Origin: Amorphophallus konjac
Taxonomy: Eukaryota; Streptophyta; Magnoliopsida; Alismatales; Araceae
NCBI GenBank assembly: GCA_022559845.1
Contig: CM040121.1
Location: 570,822,140 to 570,886,139 of the forward strand
Length of the DNA: 64,000 bases
Direction of reading: 5' to 3'
Made by a program: the position numbers and the translations under genes. This document shows, in pieces, positions 55,264-64,000 of this stretch. The stretch's first letter is position 1, and each line of letters begins with the position of its first letter. The notes under the pieces are model-generated. The model worked only from the letters and a program-made list of their open reading frames with translations. It ran no database searches and was not told the origin of the DNA.

Positions 55264-55787
55264 TTTTCTTTTTCAACATTTGACTTTCACTTCGGAATTG
55301 ATTCGTATTGAATAGATTTGAACTGATGAACAACCTAATTGTACTTGGGCTTTCGTGGCATTTGTTCCCTTTTGGGCCCTGACTTCCTCCTACTAGGGCG
55401 GCGGATAGGCTTGGCAGGTCTACCTCGAGACCTCCCTTCCTCCCTTGTGGGCCGAAGAAGAAAAGAATGGATATCGTCTTTCGCCTTTAGTTTGATTTCG
55501 ACTTTCCATCAGATTTTGCACTGCTTGAGCTCAAGAGTAAAGTGTGTAGTGTGTGCGGGGTCAATTCCCATTTTAAATTAGCAAGACTGACAAATGGATC
55601 TTGGATTTTGACTTTTCGGACCGGTGACCTTTGCATGTTAAGTCAGCCCAAAAGGGAGAACCATGAAAGAAAACTCTTTGGATTTTGAAAATATTCAGAT
55701 TTTTTTTTTTTTTGGATTATCTGGGAGATTTCTATTTTCTTTGGTTTTTTGTGAAGTTTTTTTTTTATTTTTATTTGGATTTTTTGT

Positions 55788-58700
55788 TCAGGGGTAATAT
55801 TTCTTGAGATACAAACCATTCCAGGGGTGAGTTAATTCCTCTCCTTCAGCATTAACCAGTTTATAAGCATTGCCGGGAAAAACATCTTTTATAACGAACG
55901 GCCCTTCCCAATTTGGTTGGAGCTTTGAACGAGGGCCACCCGGCTTTACAAAAATTCTTTTGATTACCATTTCACCGACCTTAAATTTTCTCTCAATTAC
56001 CTTCTTTTGATAGAAACGTGAGAGCCTGTTTTGGTAAACGCGCGCATGCTCAGCGGCGACCAGACGCTTCTCATCTAGGAGTTCCAATTGGGCAAGGAGT
56101 GAATCACGACGTTCATCGATAGAGAGCTCCTCATCCAATTGTACTCGCAAAGAGGGGATAAGAATCTCATAAGGGACTACGGCCTCCATTCCATAAGTAA
56201 GGGCAAAAGGAGTTTGCCCAGTGGGGGTTCGAATGGAAGTGCGGTAGGCCCAAAGAGCTTCAACCAGCTTGTCCGGCCAGTCCGAGAATTTATTAGCCTC
56301 GCACGTCTTCTTAACAATCTTGATTAAAGTTTTATTAGTGGCCTCTGCTTGGCCATTGCCCTGCGGATAATAGGGAGAAGAATGATGCAATGTAATGTTA
56401 TACCTGTTGCAGAGATCCTTGAGATCTTGGGAGATAAATTGAGGTCCATTGTCGGTGACGATGGTGCTTGGGATGCCGAACCTCGTGATGATGTTCTTCA
56501 TGATAAATTTGCAGACGGTTGATGCTTTAATCTCCACGTAAGCTTCTGCTTCCGCCCACTTGGTGAAGTACTCCGTTGCCGTGAGAATGAATGATTTTTG
56601 CTTGGTCAGGAGGTTCGAATCACCAAGAGGTCCAATGATATCAAAAGCCCACATGGAAAAAGGCCATGGGGAGGACGTAGGGTGGAGTGAAGAAGCAGGA
56701 GAATGAATCTTGTCGGCGTGCAGTTGGCACTTAACACACCTTCGAACATAGATAGAACAATCTTCTTCAAGAGTGGGCCAATAGAACCCTAGTCTAAGAA
56801 TCTTCTTAGCTAGCATCTGGCTATTCACATGACCCCCACACACACCAGAATGCGCCTCTTCCACGACCCTCCAAGATTCATCATCATCGAGGCATCTTAA
56901 TAAAACACCGGTGAGCCCTCTTCTGTAGAGCACACCTCCAACCAAAGTGTAACGTTGAGCCACTCTCCTAATTGCTTTCTTTTCTTCGGCTGTGGCTTCC
57001 TCGGGGTAAGACTGATCATTACAGTATCTGGCAATCTCATAAAACCAAGGCTTTTCTTCATCCGCCAACTCTTCTTGCCAATCCAATAACATGACCTCTT
57101 TGCCTTCAAGAGCTTCTTTCCGTCTAACCTTCTCGAGCACCTGATCCCTAATATCAAGAAAAGCACGATCCCTAATAGCTGGAGTATCACGCTGATGAAT
57201 CAGGGGGACATGAAAATCACGCTGAGGAGGGAAGACTAAGGCGGAAGCTAAAGAAGCAAGTGCGTCGGCCAAGATGTTCTGGCTACGCGGGACATGAACG
57301 AAAATCAATTTAGTGAAGAGTTTGGCGTAAGCTGAAGCGAGTTCCTGGTAGGGTTTGAGCTTAGGATTGATGGTGCGACACTTGACCAGCACCTGGCGCA
57401 AAATAAGCTGACTGTCACCGACAATTCGCAAATGAGTGACACCATATTGATGAGCGGTTTTGAGACCGGCCAAAAGAGCTTCATACTCGGCTATGTTATT
57501 GGTGACGGGAAAAGTAAGCCGAGCAGCAAATGGAATGGTGACCCCTTCGGGTGTTAAAAGAACCATGCCGATCCCTCTTCCTTGAGAGTTAAGGGCTCCA
57601 TCAAAATGTAATGTCCACGTAGGATCGTGAGGTTGATTAATGGACATTAATTCTTCATCTGGGAACTCCGAATTGACAGGATCAAAGTGGGGAAGAGGGT
57701 GGTGAGCAAGGTGCTCGGCAATGGCGTAACCTTTGATAGCTTTTTGCTGAATGTAAGTGATGTCAAATTGAGAAAGGAAGCTTTGCCAGCGAGCTAATCG
57801 ATCAGTGAGGACAGATTTTTCAAGGAGGAATTTGATCGGATTCATGCGCGCAATGAGGTGAACCTCGTGAGCTAGGAAATAATGTTTTAACTTTTGAACT
57901 ACCCAAACCAAAGATGCACAAGTCTTTTCCATGGCTGAGTACCTCTGCTCACAGGGGTTAAGAAGTTTAGACAAGTAATATGCTGCCCTCTCCTTACCTT
58001 CTTCATCCACTTGAGCTAAGACAGCACCTACGGAGTCATCCAGGACTGAAACATATAGAATAAGAGGTTTGCCTGGAATTGGCGGCCTCAGGACAGGAGG
58101 ATTGACCAAATAATCCTTCAATCCGTCAAAGGCTGCCTGACACTTGTCATCCCAATTAAACTTGACTCCCGGCTTAGTAAGCTCGTAGAACGGCCTACAC
58201 CTTTGTGAGTGCTGGGAGACGAAGCGGCGAATGAATTGCAACCTCCCTATTAATCCTCGAACTTCCTTCAGATTCTTGGGAGGAGGCATATCTCTAATGG
58301 CCTTTGCCTTGTTGGGATCAACCTCAATTCCCCTCTTGCTAACGATAAACCCAAGTAATTTCCCTGAAGAAACACCAAATACGCACTTTTTGGGGTTCAT
58401 TTTTAACTGAAATTCTCGGGATCTCTGCAAAACCTTAGCCAGAACCCCAGGATGCTCAATCCTTGTCCTTGATTTCACAACCAGGTCGTCCACATACACC
58501 TCAATATAAATATGAATCATGTCATGAAAAATTGCCACCATGGCCCTTTGATAAGTGGCTCCAGCATTCTTAAGTCCAAAGGGCATAACCACATAACAAT
58601 ATGTGCCCCATGGTGTAGTGAATGAAGTTTTCTCCTGGTCTTCTTCAGCTAGACGAATCTGATTATAGCCTGAAAAGCCATCCATAAAAGAAAGAGTCTC

Positions 58701-59570
58701 AAATCCTGCCGTGTTGTCGATCAATACATCAATATGAGGGAGGGGGAAGTCATCTTTAGGACACGCCCGGTTGAGGTCCCGGAAATCTATGCAAATCCGA
58801 ACTTTCCCATCTTTCTTCATAACCGGGACAATGTTAGCCACCCAATTGGGATAAAGGACGACTCTAACAAATATAGCTTTATGGAGCTTATCGACCTCAT
58901 CTTTCATCTTTAAAGCCATGTTAGGGTGGAAACGCCTCAACCGTTGTTTGACCGGGACAGACCCTGGCTTAAGTGTAAGGCGATGTTCAACGAGCGCAGG
59001 GTCTAATCCAGGCATATCTTCGTAGCTCCAAGCGAACGTGTCCTTGTATTCTTGTAGAACCAAAATAAGCGCCTCCTCCTCGGAGGGCGGCAAATTTTTA
59101 CTGATGAGGACAATCCTAGGGTCTTCCTCGGTACCCAGATTGATTTCTTTGGTTGGCTCTTCCACTGAGGCTGATGGTTCGTCGAATCGTCTTATGCCAC
59201 TAGCAAAAGCATCAGCCTCGTCCTCATATTCTTCATAACTTTCATCCCCCTCTTCAATAGGGTCTTCATCATTCATTATTTCATAAACGCCCAAACCCCC
59301 ATAAGAAGCAATGGAATCCTCATATTCTAGCTCCGGCAGGATAATTGGATCCTCCACAAACTCAGGGATTGCTAAACAAGCATGGCATCTGGCAGCCAAT
59401 TCTAACAAAAATCTTCGAGGAATCTGCCTACCCTTGGCCTTCTTATGTGGAACTATCCCCTGACTTTTAAAAGAAGAAGAGGAAGAAGAGGAGGAAGAGC
59501 AACTAGCTTGATTAGGGGAAGGAGATGAAAAAGCGGATACAGGAGGTGATACAGAGGAATAAAATAGCAA
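55788..59570 (-). CDS. Intact Tat/Ogre-lineage Ty3/gypsy pol (RT, two RNase H domains, integrase)
   Basis: An uninterrupted 1260-codon frame. After an acidic N-terminal region (residues 1-200, with a poly-Ser run near 25), reverse transcriptase spans about 210-390. The palm is FMDGFSGYNQIRL and the active site YVDD is at 359-362. A first RNase H lies at about 440-580. A second, cellular-type RNase H at about 650-780 (LHFDGALNSQGRGIG ... EYEALLAG ... GDSQLI) is the mark of the Tat/Ogre clade. Integrase follows, with zinc binding HSGVCGGHV...CVKC (about 906-950) and a DDE core (FDIIGP, TDNGPQF, GQAEATNK at about 973-1080). A conserved C-terminal GPF-type motif is at about 1220. Together these would copy element RNA and insert the cDNA. 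No gag or protease is recognisable upstream, so the copy may depend on a relative. Intactness suggests a young insertion. Confidence 0.92.
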   Translation of the reverse strand: MLFYSSVSPPVSAFSSPSPNQASCSSSSSSSSSFKSQGIVPHKKAKGRQIPRRFLLELAARCHACLAIPEFVEDPIILPELEYEDSIASYGGLGVYEIMNDEDPIEEGDESYEEYEDEADAFASGIRRFDEPSASVEEPTKEINLGTEEDPRIVLISKNLPPSEEEALILVLQEYKDTFAWSYEDMPGLDPALVEHRLTLKPGSVPVKQRLRRFHPNMALKMKDEVDKLHKAIFVRVVLYPNWVANIVPVMKKDGKVRICIDFRDLNRACPKDDFPLPHIDVLIDNTAGFETLSFMDGFSGYNQIRLAEEDQEKTSFTTPWGTYCYVVMPFGLKNAGATYQRAMVAIFHDMIHIYIEVYVDDLVVKSRTRIEHPGVLAKVLQRSREFQLKMNPKKCVFGVSSGKLLGFIVSKRGIEVDPNKAKAIRDMPPPKNLKEVRGLIGRLQFIRRFVSQHSQRCRPFYELTKPGVKFNWDDKCQAAFDGLKDYLVNPPVLRPPIPGKPLILYVSVLDDSVGAVLAQVDEEGKERAAYYLSKLLNPCEQRYSAMEKTCASLVWVVQKLKHYFLAHEVHLIARMNPIKFLLEKSVLTDRLARWQSFLSQFDITYIQQKAIKGYAIAEHLAHHPLPHFDPVNSEFPDEELMSINQPHDPTWTLHFDGALNSQGRGIGMVLLTPEGVTIPFAARLTFPVTNNIAEYEALLAGLKTAHQYGVTHLRIVGDSQLILRQVLVKCRTINPKLKPYQELASAYAKLFTKLIFVHVPRSQNILADALASLASALVFPPQRDFHVPLIHQRDTPAIRDRAFLDIRDQVLEKVRRKEALEGKEVMLLDWQEELADEEKPWFYEIARYCNDQSYPEEATAEEKKAIRRVAQRYTLVGGVLYRRGLTGVLLRCLDDDESWRVVEEAHSGVCGGHVNSQMLAKKILRLGFYWPTLEEDCSIYVRRCVKCQLHADKIHSPASSLHPTSSPWPFSMWAFDIIGPLGDSNLLTKQKSFILTATEYFTKWAEAEAYVEIKASTVCKFIMKNIITRFGIPSTIVTDNGPQFISQDLKDLCNRYNITLHHSSPYYPQGNGQAEATNKTLIKIVKKTCEANKFSDWPDKLVEALWAYRTSIRTPTGQTPFALTYGMEAVVPYEILIPSLRVQLDEELSIDERRDSLLAQLELLDEKRLVAAEHARVYQNRLSRFYQKKVIERKFKVGEMVIKRIFVKPGGPRSKLQPNWEGPFVIKDVFPGNAYKLVNAEGEELTHPWNGLYLKKYYP

Positions 59571-60090
59571 TGATTGCCTCCGGATTCTTCCCTTGTCCTT
59601 TCAGGGCATCGCGCCCCTTTCCCGGTTATTCCTCCGGAACCTCCGGACATTCCCCTCGGGCATCGCGCCCCTTTCTATATTACTCCTCCGGAACCTCCGG
59701 ACTCTCCCCTCGGGCATCACGCCCCTTTCCATCTCATTCCTCCAGAACCTCCGGACCATCCATCTTTCTTCCGATTCATCTTTCTGCTCCTCCGGGATAT
59801 CGTCTCCTTCATTTTCTTCTTCCTTTTCCATCATCTTTTTCCATATTTCTTCCGAGGGCATCGCGTCCCTTCTTTCGTTATCCCTCCGGAGCCTCCGGAT
59901 GATTTCTCCTCTCACGATCCTCCTCTGCCTCCGGACCCTCCGGATCCGCCTCTTTCCATCTATCAATTTCTTCATCTGATTCCTCCTGATCATGGGTCCG
60001 ACCCAACTTCTTCCACATCCACTGCCTTGGGCATCTGCCCTTTCTCCCACTGCTTTCGAGGCTTTAGTCCTCACTCCTCCTTCTAATTCT
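59571..60090 (-). repeat. 54-bp minisatellite upstream of pol, frame-preserving on the minus strand
   Basis: Units start at 59604, 59658 and 59712, with degenerate copies beyond (one at about 59853). Each contains GGGCATCGCGCCCCTTTC and CCTCCGGAACCTCCGGAC. 54 bp is 18 codons. A minus-strand frame (60074-59601) is open through them as repeated RRFRRxNxERGAMPEG. It lies where gag/protease would be expected but matches neither. Whether it is translated is unknown. Confidence 0.75.
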
Positions 60091-61259
60091 CCGCTTCTTC
60101 TGTAGACTGTTCCATGTGATCAGGGTCTCTGTGCCTTAGTGAGGGAGTTCTAGCCCTCGCCTCTCTTCCTTTTTCTCCTTATTCGTCTGAGTCTGGTCTT
60201 GGCACCACTCCTTCTTGTTAAGCCACTTTCAATCCTTTGCTGCCAATCCTTTTGACTGCCAAAGAGGGCAAATCCCACGATGATCAACCTCGCCTCTGAC
60301 AGCTGCTTCTACAAAGGTTGCAAGGTAACATATTGGCGTAAGTACGCATTTTTATAATATCATTTCCTCATTACTTCACGCATGATTTTCAAAATAAAGT
60401 GCTTCTTAACAAGATTTAAAAAAAAAAAATTGGTGTTTTAAACCTTTATCTTAGGCTTTTGTTTAATTGAAATCATTCTCAAAAAGAGTCTTTAGGCTTG
60501 CTTTCGCAGCACCTTTGGTTAATAAGAACCCGCGCTGGGAATTCTACATTCTCTCCCCGCTTGTTAAGAGTACCCCTTAGCTGGGCATTCCACACACTTC
60601 ACGGCGTCCTTAGTCGGCTCCTTTGGTTAAAACACCGTTGCTACTTTGGCCATGCCATGAGTGTATCTGAAAGTCTTTTTCTATTCTTCACTCGGCCGCA
60701 TGCAGGGGCAAGAGGTTGACGGATAAGATGACCAACCTTGGTAATCCCAATACGAGAGGAGTCTCAAATAGGGGCAGTCTTGACCCAAAATTAATATGAG
60801 TTTTCATATGAGTTTCATGATATACATCTCGCCAAAAGGGCTATTATGAAAATCAAGTCAAAATTTCGATAAATTCAAAATTGTGAATTATGGCATGTCA
60901 AGAGTGGCAAAGTCCCCGCAGGAAAAACCCTGGTCGTATGCATGTCAAGGGTCTAAAAATCAAAGGCACAAAGCCCCAGCGCAACAGACTACCTCTTTGA
61001 GGGTTAACACCTTGGAAGGAATTCAAGTCTGGATGTCTCCCATCCTGCATAAAGTTTATCTCCAATTATTCTTCTCTTCTCCCTCCAAGACCGAATGTTT
61101 CTCGGGTATGGCCTTGGTAGGGGCACCGTTGATCAAAGGCAGTCGGTTATAGGACGCCACTTTCAATGCACGCCCGGCTTTGGGCAGTTTTAAGCAAAAG
61201 GGGAAGGAACGAGGACCCCTAGTTAATGGTTTAAAACACCCTTGGATGCTGCATTAGCT

Positions 61260-61500
61260 ATGTCTAAACCAAAATCCAAAAATTTTGAATATAACCAAAA
61301 TCAAACAAAAAAAATTGAATATTTCTTGTCCAAAATCCATAAAAATTTGAATACCTTTCTCAAAACTTCATAAAAATTTGAATATTTTCCAAAACCCACA
61401 AAAATTTGCATATTGATCAAAACTCATAAAAATTTGAATATCTTTTTCAAAACTCATAAAAATTTGCATATTTCAAAACTCCAAAAATTTTGCATTGTAT
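61260..61500. repeat. CATAAAAATTTGAATA-type short tandem repeats
   Basis: Six or more irregular units of about 30 bp containing CCAAAA(C/T)CCATAAAAATTTG, AACTCATAAAAATTTGAATA and similar. Confidence 0.75.
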
Positions 61501-62130
61501 TTTCTGATGGTGCCTTTTGCAGGAACAACAAACTTTGCAAGGACCAGGAGCACGGGATGAGTCCCCTTTCACTCATTGTTATCAATCCATTGATTCTTCC
61601 CGACATTTTTCATGACTTGCCGCTGAGCATTTGATTATCAATTCCTCATATCTCCCTGGGCATTTTGATTGTTACATCTCCCGGTTATCATCTTGATTAT
61701 TCATCTCATTATCATTCAATCAACTCCTGCTAATTTTCCTGATCATTTGCCACTAGGCATTTTCTTGATTTTCAATCATTCAGCTCCAATTTTGATTCGC
61801 CAGATTGTCTCCTCATGACAACATAACAAATAATGATGCTTTGCAATGCCTTGCTATTCATGTTATCCATGCTTTGCCCTACTATGTGTTATTCATGGCT
61901 ATGTTTGCTATGCTATGCTTAAAGGCCTTATTCATTGCTTGTTATATCTTTTATATCTTGGCTAATGAAATTTTGAGCGCAGGATAAGAAGCTCATGGTC
62001 CCGCCGACTGGGCATCATCATTATCCAAATCTCACGGTGCTGACACCTCATTTCTCAGTTCCCCCATGTGCCCATTGCTATCACAATCTCCCTGTATGCA
62101 TTTTACTATATGTTAATACGCTATTAGATT

Positions 62131-62366
62131 ATATCAAGGACCTTGTGGCTTTGGTAAATCTGGGATTTGAGTTCCCCTTCATCAAAAACAATGATGATTC
62201 CAGAGGAGTCTTAGTCATACGGATAGGCCGTCGAGCCGTCCAAGACCTGGGACGATGGTTTCCTTTTTGCGAGTTGGTGCGCGGATAAACGGGCTTCGGC
62301 TTAGTATCAGCTCGCAGAATCGGTTTCTTGACCCAGTCTGGGCAGTTTAACAATATTATCCTTGAT
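62131..62366 (-). repeat. Inverted duplicate A' (pairs with 47611-47845)
   Basis: Inverted counterpart of 47611-47845, on the other side of pol and the antisense genes, 14.3 kb away. See the partner for shared words. Confidence 0.8.
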
Positions 62367-62640
62367 TATATGATATTTTCATTTGTTTTCATTTTCCCTT
62401 TAAACCCAGCATGCATTCATGTAGGAATTTGAATCAACTGTTGAAAAAAAATCGTTCTGATAAGCTGGCTTTGAGAGTTGAATTGATCTGAATTTTTCTC
62501 GATATGAGATATTCATTGCTGAATTGTGTCTTCAGTTCGTTTTGTCGCTGTTTTGGGTCATTTTCTCGAGAGCTCCTTGTTTGGATTTTTATCATCTTAT
62601 TTTATCTCCTTTCCCTTGATCCACCTTGGCTGCAGCACGT

Positions 62641-62703
62641 CCACTGGCTGGTAACCGCTCCCCAATGGTGAAACCTACAGGTTTGTGACCTGGTGAAACC
62701 TAC
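62641..62703. repeat. Junction with a 25-bp tandem unit
   Basis: GGTGAAACCTACAGGTT occurs twice in succession, 25 bp apart (62667 and 62692 region), immediately before the direct repeat begins. The sequence on its left is the leader-like region; that on its right is the copied array. Confidence 0.7.
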
Positions 62704-64000
62704 AGGTTCATGCTGGTTGGGGTTGAGGTATGTGCTAGTTGGGGTTAGGCTAGTGCAAACTTGAACTAGGGTCAATGCATGTTCAGACTGTGAAGGGGCA
62801 AGGTCGGTGCGTGTTTTCCTAGGCCAAGGTAGGGTCGGTACAGGTTCTATTAGGCCAATGGACAAGGTCGGTGCAGTGTTCGGGCTGGGCCAGCATGAGG
62901 TCAGTGCAGGTTTAGAACAAGGTGGGTGCATGTTATGGCCATGAAGGGGCAAGGTCAGTGCAATGTTTGCCTGGCTAGCATGAGGTCGGTGCATGTTTGG
63001 TTCAGCCCAGGAGAGGTCAGTGCAAGTCTGGTTGGGCCAAAGGGGAGGTTAGTGCAAGTTCCAGGTAAGGTCGGTGCAAATCTGGTTGGCTAGGGGGATG
63101 AGGTCGGTGCAAATTTGCCTGGGGCCAGCATAAGGTCGGTGCAAGGTTGCTTAGGCCCAGGGAAACTCTGTGCACGTTGGAGATGTATAGAAGGCAAGGT
63201 CAGTGCATATTTTGATAGGGTCAGTGCACATGGAGAACAAGGTCCGTGCATGTTCGAGCGTAGGAAAGCCAAGGTCTTTGCATATGCAGGCTGAAGTATG
63301 AGCACGTGAGGCTTAGAGTCTGAGTGCGCCTGGGGCAAGGTCAGTGTGAGAGGGCTAAGGTCAGTGCAGGTTGGCTAAAGTCTATGCAACTGAAGTGTGC
63401 CGGGTTAGGGGTGCACCGTTCGGGGCAGGCCAAAAGTGTGCCGCCAGAAAGGGGTGTAACTGTACCGAGCGAAGGGCCAACTGGGGTGCACCGGGTGAAG
63501 GTTAGGCTGAAGGGAGGCCGATGCAAGAGTGCCTGAGGTCTGTGCAGCTATGGCTGGCTCAAGGGGAAAGGTCTATGCAGGTGGGGAGTTTTCCTTTACT
63601 CACGAAATGCAGGTGTAGGGTTTCTTTTATTCATAGAATGTATGTGGGGAGTTTCTTTTATTTGATTTTCTTTTATTTATGTAGATCATGTTTGTGGTTG
63701 TGTTCGACAGTCCGTCGTAATGATGCATGTGTCCAGTTATTCGGGCTCTCCGTGGTTCCTTTGTTATTTCGGTGAAGCCATTGCATTAGTATTTATTCTG
63801 TTCATTTGTTGTTTCCTTTTGCATTATTGCTTTCCTTTTATTATTATTGTTATTATGTTAACTCTGACGAAAATTTGGCAGCATCTCCCCTTGACCCAGA
63901 TGGTAAGGGGGGTAAAGGGGAACACGCCCACAAGGAGTGGCATGACTCAACGATTCGAGGTGCGTGCCGAGGCAGCAACACCTTTAAGAAAGCTTTGGAA
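62704..64000 (+). repeat. Right copy of the near-identical direct repeat (pair with 41373-42669)
   Basis: Offset is exactly 21331 bp throughout, with no difference found by eye. It contains part of the GGTCGGTGCA array, the GTGYRCCGGG array and the following spacer, and continues beyond the window. Confidence 0.9.

Larger units (their letters stand above)
54229..55787. other. Spacer between the 8-exon gene and the antisense pol gene
   Basis: No gene. It holds hairpin cluster 6 (54698-54872), the inverted duplicate B (55213-55263) and T-rich runs at 55699-55780. In pol orientation this is the region just downstream of the pol stop codon. Confidence 0.6.
60091..62640 (-). other. Presumed 5' leader region of the Tat-like element, no gag found
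   Basis: About 2.5 kb without a recognisable gene. It includes an A-run at about 60417-60430, inverted duplicate B' (60893-60944), a stretch of AAAAATTTGAATA-type repeats (61260-61500) and inverted duplicate A' (62131-62366). In pol orientation it precedes pol. Short ORFs are not supported by any motif. Confidence 0.45.

Noticed and set aside
55339..55581. 80-codon ORF between the 8-exon gene and pol
   Set aside because: No similarity to any family, no splice or promoter context; probably chance.

Overview
This window is plant nuclear DNA made almost entirely of nested retroelements, with one ordinary host gene. The family content is plant-type throughout: Ty1/copia, SIRE-type copia, chromovirus-like gypsy and Tat/Ogre-like gypsy elements, a LINE, a Tourist-like MITE and an FLZ zinc-finger gene. 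The GC-rich FLZ exon and GC-rich leaders hint at a monocot with a large genome, but I cannot name the species.

Layout. 1-2371 is the 3' part of a large LTR ending GGGTCGTTACA and carrying an array of CGCGCTA hairpins; it is inserted in a decayed minus-strand Ty1/copia element (2372-6810). 6811-9645 is low-copy DNA around an intact FLZ gene (8228-8590, minus). A LINE-like ORF1 relic (about 9785-12527), a Tourist-like MITE filled with a C-rich minisatellite (12992-13850), a second MITE and a possible SINE follow. From about 15.2 to 28.26 kb lies a decayed gypsy element with two insertions: a complete copia element (15744-21943, TSD GCCTC) and a minus-strand miniature LTR element (23151-24343). 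A complete SIRE-type element (28565-39639, TSD AAGCA) then sits in repeat DNA that becomes a 2.4-kb degenerate tandem array (40.67-43.13 kb).

The most interesting part is 43.9-62.6 kb. A 1260-codon uninterrupted Tat/Ogre-type pol lies on the minus strand (59570-55788). Between it and the presumed 3' LTR (47067 down to 43895) are two antisense, intron-bearing genes on the plus strand. One is a 2-exon gene predicted at 439 aa. The other is an 8-exon gene predicted at 803 aa with a plant-mobile-domain-like region and a long coiled coil; all seven introns are GT-AG and phase 0. Introns in the antisense direction would not be removed from the element's own genomic RNA, which would explain how such genes can travel in a retrotransposon. 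About 50 copies of a short palindrome (ACGCC...GGCGT) are scattered through the LTR-like region, the flanks of both genes and the first long intron, but not the exons.

Several inverted and direct duplications frame this region: a 3.2-kb imperfect palindrome with 24-bp perfect ends, an inverted pair at 47.6/62.2 kb, and a near-identical direct repeat 21331 bp apart (41373 onward and 62704 to the window end). They suggest either one very large element or recent rearrangement or assembly duplication. Gene relationships outside the Tat-like module are those of independent insertions, not of a pathway.
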